64,000 nucleotides of DNA, taken from NCBI GenBank assembly GCA_024364735.1, contig JAGFNQ010005649.1, forward strand, positions 97,065 to 161,064, in the 5' to 3' direction. How positions within the stretch are numbered: the stretch's first letter is position 1; every line of letters starts with the position of its first letter. Both the position numbers and the translations under genes were made by a program. Under the pieces are notes generated by a model, which saw only the letters and a program-made list of their open reading frames with translations, ran no database searches and was not told the origin of the DNA. Source of the DNA: Boesenbergia rotunda (taxonomy: Eukaryota; Streptophyta; Magnoliopsida; Zingiberales; Zingiberaceae). Positions 1 through 9,878 of this stretch are shown piece after piece.

Positions 1-196
1 ATGTGGACAATATAAGTTTCTTCTATTATCTTTCAATTTTTATCATACTGCTGTGAGTTTGTTGCTGTAAATTAATCTTGTTGCTGTAAATTTATCTTAT
101 TGCTGTGCTTTTATCGTTTAATTTATCATGTTGCTGTGAGTTTATGCATGTCGCTAACTACAACTTATGTTGCTCAGTATAAGTTGTTACAGATCA

Positions 197-3100
197 ATGG
201 CATCTACTAAAGCAAGTTGTGAAGGTGGTCAGTCAGTTCGGAAGAGTAAAAGAATAAGCCAATTTGCTAAGTTGGAGAATAAGGGCAAAGAAGTCAGAAT
301 AGATGACATTGAACAGAGTTGCGAGGTTGATAGATTGGCGGATTCCAAAGAAACCACCACCTCAAGAACTTCTAGAGGTCGGACACAGTTAGATAAGCTT
401 TCGAAGCAAAGAATGCAAGGTATTCGAAAGGATGTGTCATTCAATCAATTAGGACAACCGATAGGACCAGCTGCTGTAGCGATGCAAAGTTACATTGGTG
501 TGCTGGCTCGGCAAAAAATTAATATTAAATACAAGACATGGAAGCATGTCCCAGCTGCTAGTAAAGAATTAATATGGGAATCAGTGAATGTAAGTTACCA
601 ATTTTTAACAATTATAATCTTTACCTTCTAATTATATATATTTAATGTCGTCTGTATTAATCTTATTAATATTTTCCACTTATGTGATGTACAGTTGATG
701 TATAATGTGGATTCAAGGTGGAAAAAGGGATGTTTGAGATCTGCAAACAGTAAGTGGAGGCAATACAAAACCCATCTCACCCAAAAATTCATTATGAGCA
801 GGCGTGACAAACCTGAGGAGCTGAATGAGCCACCTGTTGGCTTTGAAATTACAAGAGAAGATTGGCGTGCGTTTGTCATTAGTCGAATTTCAGAAGAATT
901 CATTGTAAGTTTCTTAATATATTTTCTTTTGAAACTGTTCGACCAAAAGTCACTATGTATTATTCAAATTTGATATATCCCATGCTTGAAATAACTAGAA
1001 ACTCAGTGATGATAATAAAGAGCGAAGGAAAAAGAATAGATATCCTCATCGACTCTCACGCAAAGGATATGCACGCTTTGCTGAAGAAATTGTAAGTATT
1101 TGTAAACTATATTTCCTTTAAGAACCATTCCAAATGATTCACATAAATTATTTCACATTTGTCATTTGATTTTTCTTTGTTGTAGGCGAATGAATTATGT
1201 GATGATAAAGACATCAACCGAGCTATTATGTGGAAGAAAGGACGCGCCAACAAAGGAGGAGAGTTTCAAGGAGAAGATTTGGTGAACACAGTCCACAAGA
1301 TTGTAAGCAAATTAACAATACATAAAACCTGTAAATTTAATAAAATGATACTTTGTATAATAATAATTTCTTTTAATGTTGCATAACAGGATGAATATAT
1401 ACAACAAAAGAGGGAGGGTAAGCTGCAAATTGAAGGACCAAAAGAGGATATTCTGACCAAGGCACTTGATACTCAAGAAATTGCTGGCCGCGTGCGGGGT
1501 ATAGGAGGTCATATCAACCCAACAATCTATTTCAATGTTCCTAGAACAAGGAAGAAAGTTGATGTTACCCTAGAAATAATCGCTGAGCATAAAAGGGAGA
1601 TGCAGGAGGCGAAGATGCAAATTTCACAACAAGATGTACGCATCCAAAAACTTGAAGCTATGATGCAAAAAAGAGGTGCATGGGAAAATTCAATTGATGA
1701 CAAAGGTAGTTGCTCGGTGAAGTTTCATCAGATGAATATTGACGAAGATGATCTACAGATTATCCGTAAAGATGATGTGTTACAAGTATAATAAAAGCAA
1801 AGTTATAGTTATATTCATTTTTAGTATAGCGTTATAAACTGAAAATAATCGAAATGCCTTTTTATATTTTAGGGTCAATCAGTTGCGCTGACATTGGAAT
1901 CTGCCACAAATATTGCTGCATATGGTACAATTGTTGGTTTCAATGGACAGGATAAAATGCTTCATGGTGTTCCATTTCCCATTAATTGCATTCGAGTCTC
2001 CATTGATCAAGCAGTGGACAAATCAGCTCGTTTGCCATATCCAATTCCAAGTGAATGTGAAGTCATTGGTGATGCCATAGGATCTGTTGTGGCTTGGCCT
2101 GAACAGCAGATTGTGAAGCAAGAGAAGGTATATGAGTTATTATAGTTCAAGTTAAATTTTGACTGTATTATTATTCAACCTAGCTATCTAACTTGTTTAC
2201 ATTTGATATTATTAGAAGCCTGGAAGGAAGAAGTTTGAACAACCACAAAAGAAACCTAGTTTGTCAACAAGTGTCCCAAGATCATTACATATGTTATATT
2301 GTTACAGTAAGCATGCTCTAGATGGAGGAAGGTGTATATCATTGCGTTTAGATAATGAAGTTTTTGATGAAGATTGTGAACTTTTTCTGGACCTTGAGGA
2401 ATATAAATTCTTTGTATCATTTGGAGCCAATTTCAGTAAATTTGATCGTTGCCTACATATGGTAAGTGAAATTATTTAAGCAATTTCAGAAACATTTTCT
2501 TCACAGATGATGTTTTATATTCATTAATGAAACATTATGAGTGATCCTTATGTTTGCTTTACATTATTGTTTCGTATCTTAATTTTATTTTCTTTGCATT
2601 GCTAGGTGTCTGTATAAAAAGAAGCTGAAAGATAACACTACAAAGAAATTCAGATTTATGAATCCCCACAAAATCCCATTTCTAGCAAAAATGGCACAAG
2701 ACAAAACAGCTAAGCTTGAAATGCTGAACCAAAGGGCAACTCTTTTAGCTGATAGGCTAACCGGTGCATCATCAGATGAAATTGTTTTGGTGCCATGTAA
2801 TGTCGGGTAAGTGCAAAATAAAACTTCACTTTAAAATGCTTCCATTCGCTAATTTATTAAATTTTATGATCTAACCATATGTCTTTGCCTAGTTTCCATT
2901 GGATTCTCAGTGTAATTGAACCTTACAAGGATACTATTTATGTGTTGGATTCCCTTAGTTCCCGCATTCGAGATGATGATTGTAAATATGTAATGGAAAT
3001 GTGAGTTCAAATTTCTGTCAGTAAATTTATATTTTAATATAAATTTTATATAACAAATATTCATAACGTATGAAGGGCATTACGCTTGTTTAATTCTACC

Positions 3101-3579
3101 AAGGGAAGGAAAGGGAGAAAAAATGCTAAGTGGGAAGTAGTTAAGGTATGTATACTTTTGCATTGCATTTATTGGAATGTGTATAATTTTCGTTAACTAT
3201 TTGACAATGATTACCATATATAGGCTCCTCAACAACCGGATGCGAAACAATGCGGTTTTTTTGTGATGAGATACATGAAACAAATTATTGAAGAAGTTGA
3301 GACTATCGAGAGAGATTCACTGAGATCANATTAACCACTCGCCAATTTAATTTGTCTGTGTTCACAGTTCACAAAAACAGGTTACTCTCGTGATCAAATT
3401 GATGAGGTTCGGGCCGAGTTGACGGAGTGCATTCAAGATCAATTTCTGAATAGGTTTGGAATCATACAAGATCATTATTCTATTTAGATTTAAGTTCATG
3501 GAATGATTTTTTTTAAAAGTAGCTTACATTATATTGTATTTTCTATAATTTCTAATTCCATTTTTTTAGGCAGTGTTAA
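197..3579 (+). CDS. CACTA-encoded protein: En/Spm-type domain + conserved middle domain + Ulp1 (C48) cysteine protease
   Basis: Exons inferred from GT-AG junctions and frame: 197-589, 695-904, 999-1091, 1186-1302, 1390-1785, 1873-2127, 2216-2461, 2606-2806, 2893-3000, 3076-3145, 3224-about 3332, 3368-3453, 3570-3579. Start chosen at MASTK; an in-frame upstream ATG lies at 167. Exons 1-5 resemble the plant Ptta/En/Spm transposase family (NQLGQPIGP, then YPHRLSRKGYAR). Exon 6 (ATNIAAYGTIVGFNGQ, then VVAWPE) resembles the DUF8039 type often found beside it. Exons 8-11 form a Ulp1-like SUMO/ubiquitin-type protease with His in FHWILSVIEP, Asp in YVLDSL and Cys in KQCGFFVMRYM. Such proteases are often carried by plant CACTA and Mutator elements. 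Oddities: exon 7 ends in phase 0 but exon 8 needs a different phase, so the simple splice reaches a TAA at once; an N at 3330 obscures the end of exon 11. The copy may be inactive or use another splice. Confidence 0.7.
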
Positions 3580-3829
3580 AGGATAGTTATGAGATCGAGC
3601 TTCAGAAGTTGGCCCCAATCGCGGATTGATTATGAAACTTGTGAATTGAAAAACTCGTGAAACTCTTAAGTGATTGATGATGTGTTGTAAAACTTGTGAG
3701 TTTGGAAAACATGTCACATGCAATGAAAGGATGTTTGCTTGCATTAATATGCAAGTACAAGATATCTGTATAATAGTTATCAGTGTAAATTTTCTAGCTT
3801 TTGTAATCTTCTGTCAGTGTAATATATAG

Positions 3830-3912
3830 GAGGAAGATGTTGACCTGTTAGTTGAGCATGTAGATGCTACAAACTGCAAACGAGCATGTCTCTACCTCAC
3901 AAGTCCATCTAG
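3830..3912 (+). pseudogene. Captured exon of a 26S proteasome subunit RPN1/PSMD2-like gene
   Basis: The stretch is bounded by AG and GT splice dinucleotides and encodes DVDLLVEHVDATNCKR followed by ACLYLTSPS. This matches what I recall of the conserved RPN1 segment of plants and animals (LDLLVEHVD-TN-KRTCLYLTSA). RPN1 is a scaffold subunit of the 19S proteasome base; this 83-bp exon cannot code for a functional protein. It sits inside a CACTA element, 250 bp after the transposon gene ends, so it is most simply a transduplicated host fragment. The exon end and following intron start (about 3903-3970) recur at about 6466-6525. Confidence 0.6.
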
Positions 3913-5242
3913 GTATGCTTTATATTCTTTTGTAGTTGTAACATATGGAGGTATGTGAAGCAGTCTTTCTTGATAACACCCAAGTATGCTCACCCCAGTC
4001 ATAATATTTTATTCTAATTTTTTATTATTTTTCCTAATAATATTCTCTGTTGCCAGTATGTGAAGCTGAGCTACATGTGGAGGTATACACTGTTTTATTC
4101 TGATTTAAATTTTGTATACAACCTGATTACCACTGAATCACCTTCTGGTTCGTTCAAATCTTCCAGGTATGATGATGACCTTGAGCAATTTCTAAAAGGA
4201 TACTGACAAAGTGTAATAAGCTTTTGCCATTTCAGTCAAAAAAGAGAAACTATCACACTCGATTATCCCAATTTTTATACTGATATAGTCTTTATTCTTC
4301 ATTTTAATCTGATTGAATTGCATGTTGATCTGTGTAGGTTTTTCAGATTTACGAAGCTACAGACAATCAAATGTTCTCTGGCCGGCTAATCAAGTTCTTC
4401 ACTGTGAGTTATGGGCTAATCAAGTTCTATACGCGTAGCTGAGGTAAGTTACTATTAGTTTTGACTTGAGAATTTTGTGCCAGCTATTTGCCTATCCATT
4501 TAATTTTTATCTGTTAATTATTCTTAGTTTTTTCTTATTTCGATTGCATCTGCAAAAGCATTGAACTTTAAAAATATTGTCTATCCTCCACTTGTTCCAT
4601 TCTATTAAAGGCAATATCTTCTCTCTCAACATTTTCCTTAAGCTTATATATCTTTCTTATCTACTTTTGCAGCACACAAGGCAAATGGTGTGAGCTCACT
4701 ATGGGGCCACAAACTTAGAGGTAAGTAATTGAAAAGGATAATTGGTTTGTTACTTGTTAGTTATATTACCTTTACTCGTGAAACTTCTTTTTGCAGATCA
4801 GTTTTATATGTCGTGGAACAGCTTTACAGATGGGCCTTTCAGTCGTTATGTATATGCATTAGTAAGTTCTATTGTTCAATAGTTATAGAAGTCCACTGAA
4901 TGCATGCTATCGCAAAATTTCTTAGCCCATGCTATTATATAACGTTACATGATGCTACTGGTCATATAAAATTGCGTTATCTTTTTTATCCAACAAACTA
5001 GTGATACCTGTGAGCTTTTATTTGTCTTGTCTGGGAATTCCTTGGACATTAACATGATTGTCTCAATATTTGGGTCAAAATGCTTAATCCTAACTATAGT
5101 ACACTCATCTAAGTCTTATAAACCCACTCCTTAGTCTACAACTTCTCATGTTAACAAAATAGTGTATGAAGTCATTCAAAAGTTGATGTGATTTTATTTT
5201 ATATTGAAAATTTTATACAACACAATAGTTCATAAATTTCAG
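3913..5242 (+). other. Intron-like and unassigned sequence between captured exons
   Basis: AT-rich sequence with several short GT/AG-bounded stretches, for example 4800-4862 (encoding FYMSWNSFTDGPFSRYVYAL). I cannot assign these to a gene. Some may be further captured exons; none gives a long open frame. Confidence 0.35.
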
Positions 5243-6200
5243 GTTCTTCTACTTGGGCGACATCTCCTCAAAGAGTAATCCAGAAGCATATCTGGATTTT
5301 ACATTTAGATTGTATGATTGCTTTATGAAGCAGCATCATTAGCTGGATGAACCCAATGATCCTGGAAATACAGTGTTGCCTTTGATTATTAACACTCCTG
5401 GATGGGTGAAAGGTATATTTTTGAAAGATCTACTGTTACTTGATATTTTTTCTCTTTTTAAGTAGCAAAATAAGTGTTTTTTTATTATGAAAATAGCGAC
5501 TTATTTTGTTGGCTAGGAACTCTTCATTGATCTTTGTTGTATCCAGGCACTGGCTTTGATCTCTTGGTTGAAATGTTAAGATATATATCTCCTACTCTAG
5601 TTGTTCAGATACACATTTCAGTTCGGAGTAAAAATCTACCAGTTGGGACATTCTGGTTGGATGCAAACCAGCAGGAACTTCATGAAGTTCCTATATTTGT
5701 TCTTGATTCAGCACGTCGAAACATTAAAAATGAATCGTGAGTTTTCATCAGTCACAATTGAGTTTCTTTATGTCTGCTGAAACAATTTCCTGTACACATT
5801 GATGTCCAAATATTTAGCAAATAGAAGACTATTTGTCATTTCGGGACTTAGCTACATTGTCCACACCTTTATTTGCTTTTGAAATCGATTATTAATCTAG
5901 TTATGCTTTCTACCAAGTTTTAGATATACACCAGGCTATAGCTTGAGTTTGTGTGCTATAGAGCTGGACAACTTCACCTGTAAGGCTTTAACAGTGCCAA
6001 ATTCTCTTTTTTTCCTGCAGTATATTAGTTCAGAAAGATGCTCGCCAAATCCGAGACCAGCGTCTTTTTGACTATTTCAAGCAATGCTTCCCCGACAACC
6101 TAAATATTCTGACTAATAAAGAACTTGCTCGTGCTCTGGCTGCTGTTTTTCCATATGTGATTTCTTTTTCAAAAGTAAAGGTCATTCATCTTCATTGTCA
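5243..6200 (+). pseudogene. NOL9: Captured fragment of a NOL9/Grc3-like polynucleotide 5'-kinase gene
   Basis: Three exons with canonical introns keep one frame: 5243-5412, 5547-5736 and 6021-6200. Readable hallmarks are YLGDISSKSNPEAY, INTPGWVKG, then TGFDLLVEMLRY, DYFKQCFPDNLNI and HLHCQ, which fit the C-terminal half of plant NOL9/Grc3 proteins (pre-rRNA-processing polynucleotide kinases of the Clp1 family). The N-terminal P-loop exons are absent, and exon one has an in-frame TAG at 5340-5342, so this is not a working kinase. Its position inside a CACTA element, between a transposon gene and the transposon's terminal repeats, indicates capture of genomic DNA including introns. It could give rise to antisense or small RNA against the parent gene, but that is speculation. 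Confidence 0.8.
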
Positions 6201-6700
6201 GGTTAGTAAAGCATTAGGTGATTTAACTAAACTTATACTTAAGATCGGTGTATCATGCTGTCTTGAGTTTCATATGCATGCTCTTTCCTAATCATTTGTG
6301 TGACCCCAATATATCTCATGCTTTGTCAGCTTTTGTTTGAGCTATGATTTACAGCCTTTGTATGTGGTTTTTAGAACACTGTTAGCTTCCTTGGTGCCTA
6401 TAGTTGGTTTCAACGCAGTGATGACATCTGAGCATTTTGATTCTGTTTATCATAATCTCTAATAGTTCATCTAGGTATGCTTTATATTCTTTTTAGTTGT
6501 CACATATGGAAGCAGTCTTATTTGTGTGTATATAATCTCTTATCCCAATTTATTATTTTTATGCAGTGTTAAAGCAGATCGAGTTAACAAGCAGCCCCAA
6601 AGAACAACTTGTGAATGATGAAGTTTTATAGAACTTGTGAATTGAGATATTTTTTGTATTTAATATGGAATACAAACACTTTTGTAAATAATGCACTGTA
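6201..6700 (+). other. Intron-like tail of captured DNA and duplicated CACTA 3' segment
   Basis: After the last NOL9-like exon there is intron-like sequence. From about 6466 it matches 3903-3970 (intron after the RPN1-like exon), and 6566-6640 resembles 3570-3700 (last exon and 3' UTR of the transposon gene). No open frame of note. Confidence 0.5.
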
Positions 6701-6714
6701 TTATAAGTGAATTT

Positions 6715-6840
6715 TGTAAACTATTATCAGTGTAAATTGTGAATATTATCAATTGTGAATAAAAATGCTTGTAAATTGTGAATATTGTAAATTGTGAATA
6801 TTATCAATTGTGAATAAAATTTTTTATAAATTGTGAAAAA
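6715..6840 (+). repeat. AT-rich short tandem repeats near CACTA end
   Basis: Several imperfect copies of AATTGTGAATATTATC-like words in a row, just inside the subterminal repeat region. Confidence 0.6.
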
Positions 6841-7153
6841 CATTGCCTATTAAAAAGACAACGTTTTTTAAGTAACAATACACAACACGATTTTTGCGTT
6901 GTCTTTGTGCCAAACCACAACGCCTTTTCCGCGTTGTCTTTGATACCCGACTTTTAACAACAGCGTCAATAACAACGCTTTTTAAAAACCAATAGACAAC
7001 GCGAAAAAAGCGTTGTCTTTGCTCCAAACCACAACGCGGAAAAAGCGTTGTCGTAGATATACTTTCTACAACGGCTTCATCAACATCGCTTTTTAAGCAT
7101 TAACGATATATAACGCGGAAAAAGCGTTGTTGTTTAACTTTTTTCTTGTAGTG
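6841..7153 (+). repeat. CACTA subterminal repeats and 3' terminal inverted repeat
   Basis: Multiple copies, in both orientations, of a word around ACAACGC-GAAAAA-GCGTTGT, itself an imperfect palindrome, at about 6875-7130. In En/Spm elements such subterminal repeats bind the TNPA-type protein. The terminal 13 bp at 7141-7153 is the inverse of CACTACAAGAAAA. Confidence 0.85.
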
Positions 7154-7793
7154 TGAGCAAGTGTCCAGACTCTCATCTCCGCACGATCCATCAATCGAGA
7201 TCCGCTCCCATCCATCTCCTTGGTTCGGCTCTCAGTCGGACATGCGGCGACTCACGCTCCCTGGAGTAAGGCCTGACCGAGCGCACTATTTCTCATTTTG
7301 ATGGGGAATGTGAGTGAGTAAGTCTTAAGGGCTTCCTTACCCTGACTCCTGAGCCGGGTACGTTGGCTACCTACGCTCCCCTAAATTCACTCAGCGATGA
7401 TGCTCCAAACTAATCGAGTCGGCAACTTCATTCAGTCGACTCAGACCTGGTCTTCATCTGCTCCGCCGCACTTGCCCGAAAGGCCAACACTTGAAAGCTA
7501 TGGCGCTCAAGTGTTCAACTCTATCGCTCATAAGTGTCGAATTGCTTAAATCACACTCCTTCCTGAGTGGCTGACAGAAACCCCTACGTACGGGTATTTC
7601 GAGTGTTCGCTAGCCAAAAGGGGTTAGGACAACATCTCCTTGCTTGGGTCGCTTACACTAGACATCAAGCATACACGTACAAAAACGTAAAGGGAAATAC
7701 TGGCATTTAAAAGTAGTGCTGGTACAAAAATGAGGCTTGGCCTCTAACAGAAAGAAAGGAAATAAAAAGCAGGGCACAACCCACAACCATTGC
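7154..7793. other. Unassigned sequence flanking CACTA end
   Basis: GC-moderate sequence without a convincing coding frame. It probably belongs to the same degenerate minus-strand retroelement as 7794-9240 (its region downstream of the ORF), because composition is continuous with it. No LTR boundary was recognised. Confidence 0.3.
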
Positions 7794-9100
7794 TTATGGC
7801 TCATCAGCCGACCTACGAGCTTCGCGTTTGAACTTGGCAAGGTGTAGAGACTTGGCGTAGACCTTGGCGTGCTTCAGCTCCCGCTGGGCCACCTTCAGCT
7901 TTGACGCTTGAATGTCGTGCTCCTTCCGGAGCTTCTGAAGCGCTTCCGAGCAAGCGCTCCACTCCTCCTCTTTGGCCCGCAGATCGGCGTGCAACGCCGA
8001 GATTGCGTGGCACGCCTCTAGGAGTTGCGCCTTGACCGTGGCTAGCTCCGTGTTTGCCTGGCTCACGAGGTCCCGGCCTACGCGCTCCGTCTGCTCCAAG
8101 TGAGCAATTTGGCGTTGTGTTTGAGCGGCCAAGGTGTAAGCAGAGTTTAGCTCGGACATTAGCTCATCCACGTACGCCGCCGAGCCCAGGGTGCAGTCAA
8201 GAAGGTTCAAGTTCTCAGCGCGCAGCCGGCTCAGAGCCTCCTCGTTAGACTGCATCTCCGCATGGCGGAGTTGCGTCTCGAGTCTCTCAGCTCGAGCCTC
8301 TATTCGCTGTAGAGCCCGAGCATAGCTCATCAGGTAGACGACTATATCATAGGCCGAGTCGTAGAACTGCAAGAAAGATAACAAGCATTAAAAATTAGAG
8401 AAAAAAGCATGGGTAAAGAAAGAATCAAACCTGACTGGCCCCCGAGATGAAGGTGTCGCCCTGCTGGATAGGGCTCTAGTAGCTGGCTTCATGGAGTCCG
8501 TCATTGAAATGCTCACCGAGCGAGCCATACAGATGCACCTCCCGAGCTGACTCCTTGAACCCGGTCCCGGTGGCGGGCACCACGTGGTAGGGTCGGCACG
8601 GGATGACATGACCAGGTGCAGAGGCTAGTGGATAGAGAGCGTCGAGGTAGAAGAAGAGGAAGCCCCGTGTGCCGGCGCGCTCGGGGAGGCGGCCTGTGTC
8701 AAAGGAGAGCAAACAGTAGTGACACCTTCAGTAGGGGTCACTGGAGTTGGAACCGTTGGAGCGGGCACAGCATAGGTATCGCGAATCGGTGGAGGAAGAG
8801 TGGTCTCCTGAATAGAGACCACTGGAGGGGGAACCGCGAACCCATGTCTGGCCACGCCTGGAGAAATAACCCTGACCCCCTTCCCTGGGTGCGGGTCGGT
8901 GGCAGCGCCGAGTAAGGGAGAAAGGTTAGCTTGCCCAAGCCCTTTGGCGCTTGGCCTCCAACATCTGATCATCCACAACTCGAATTTCGGGATCCGTAGC
9001 TGGCATTTTGCCCTTGCTTGCTGCGGGTATATTGGCAGTAGTTTTTGGAAGAGTCGATGACTGGAAGGTGGAAGACTCGTCGGTTTGAGTGTTGATCTCA
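7794..9100 (-). pseudogene. Degenerate retroelement ORF with coiled-coil C-terminus
   Basis: On the minus strand a frame can be followed from about 9100 down to 7794 with interruptions. The upstream part is Thr/Pro/Ser-rich (about 9080-8640), then a segment ending GEHFNDGLHEASY followed by TAG at 8476-8478. A GT-AG intron at 8367-8430 (64 bp) leads into a 190-residue exon rich in heptad-like Leu/Ala/Glu/Arg (for example ARALQRIEARAERLETQLRH), a long predicted coiled coil ending at 7797. At least one frameshift near 8940 and the TAG break the frame. It resembles gag-like or accessory proteins of plant LTR elements with coiled coils, but I do not recognise the family. GC content is clearly higher than in neighbouring elements. 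The TATA-like box at 9231 fits transcription from this strand. Confidence 0.45.
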
Positions 9101-9230
9101 GAACCCCTCCTCTAAAGACGTGGTCAACATCCTACTAGGATGGATGGCCAGAAAATGAAAGGTAAACGACAGTGATAGCTGAAGACTACTGGAGTATAGA
9201 ATTGTGATGGCGAGAACTGCAACCCGCATC

Positions 9231-9239
9231 TATATATAG
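9231..9239 (-). promoter_or_regulatory. TATA box candidate for the minus-strand coiled-coil ORF
   Basis: Reads CCTATATATAG on the minus strand, about 130 bp upstream of where the readable frame starts. Confidence 0.45.
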
Positions 9240-9547
9240 GGGAAGGTGGTCGATCCCAACCGTTCAAAGAAGGCCTCTGCGAATGGCGGGATCGAGCGAA
9301 ACCCCTCCGATCAAATCATGGGAGAATCTCAAAGTCCGACGGGACATAAGCATGCTCTTTGCGGAAATGGTTCGCCACCCGAAGGCACCAATGACCGGTG
9401 ATTGACGTTTCGCTGCCCGATACGTCATTCACCCAGTGACACGTCCATTCGCCAATTAATGCAGTCGCCAGAAAGAGGGATACGAATTGCCCCGATGTGA
9501 TGATTGAAAAGACATAGGCTGGTCAGTCGGACGACCGAGGTAGAAAG
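9240..9547. other. Upstream region of the degenerate minus-strand element
   Basis: No coding frame. It lies upstream of the TATA-like box and ends exactly at the copia LTR boundary; GAAAG at 9543-9547 would be the copia target-site copy. Confidence 0.35.
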
Positions 9548-9878
9548 TGTTGGGACCGGGCGCATGTTGACAAGGATACGGGTTTGTAAATTTTAAAATA
9601 TTTACGTGCAGCGGAAGAATTAGCATAAATAATTTCTCAAATTATTTTTAACCACGTATCTAGCATGCGACCTTATGATGTGTGGACATGATCATAAATT
9701 AAAATTTTGTGAAAAAGTAAACTAATTTACTTAGTACCTCGCGTAACTCGAAGTAAGGGACGAGATCCAACCGTAGCGTCCCTTGGAAGCTCCGCCTCTA
9801 TTCGCGTCCACGCCGAGTTCTCTTCGGGATGTCTTCGCAAAGCCACGAGTTTTGTGCCGACGAGAACTACTAGATTCT
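9548..9878 (-). repeat. Copia 3' LTR, terminal part (U5 side)
   Basis: Reverse complement aligns with 40918-41330 of the plus-strand copia (same ends CCCAACA and same GAGTTACGCGAGGTA-like core). No tRNA-primer site follows the LTR end at 9548, which is why it is a 3' LTR. Confidence 0.85.

Larger units (their letters stand above)
1..7153 (+). mobile_element. CACTA (En/Spm) DNA transposon, 3' portion; 5' end outside window
   Basis: The right end is defined by the inverse of the plant CACTA terminus CACTACAAGAAAA at 7141-7153, preceded by several hundred bases of short palindromic subterminal repeats. The 3 bp TGA at 7154-7156 would be the right target-site copy; the left copy and left terminus are outside the window. 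The element carries a multi-exon gene with an En/Spm-type transposase-associated domain and a Ulp1-type protease (197-3579), followed by about 3 kb that includes exons captured from host genes (3830-3912, 5243-6200). A TNPD/transposase_21-type main transposase gene is not visible and may lie upstream. A single N occurs at 3330. Confidence 0.85.
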
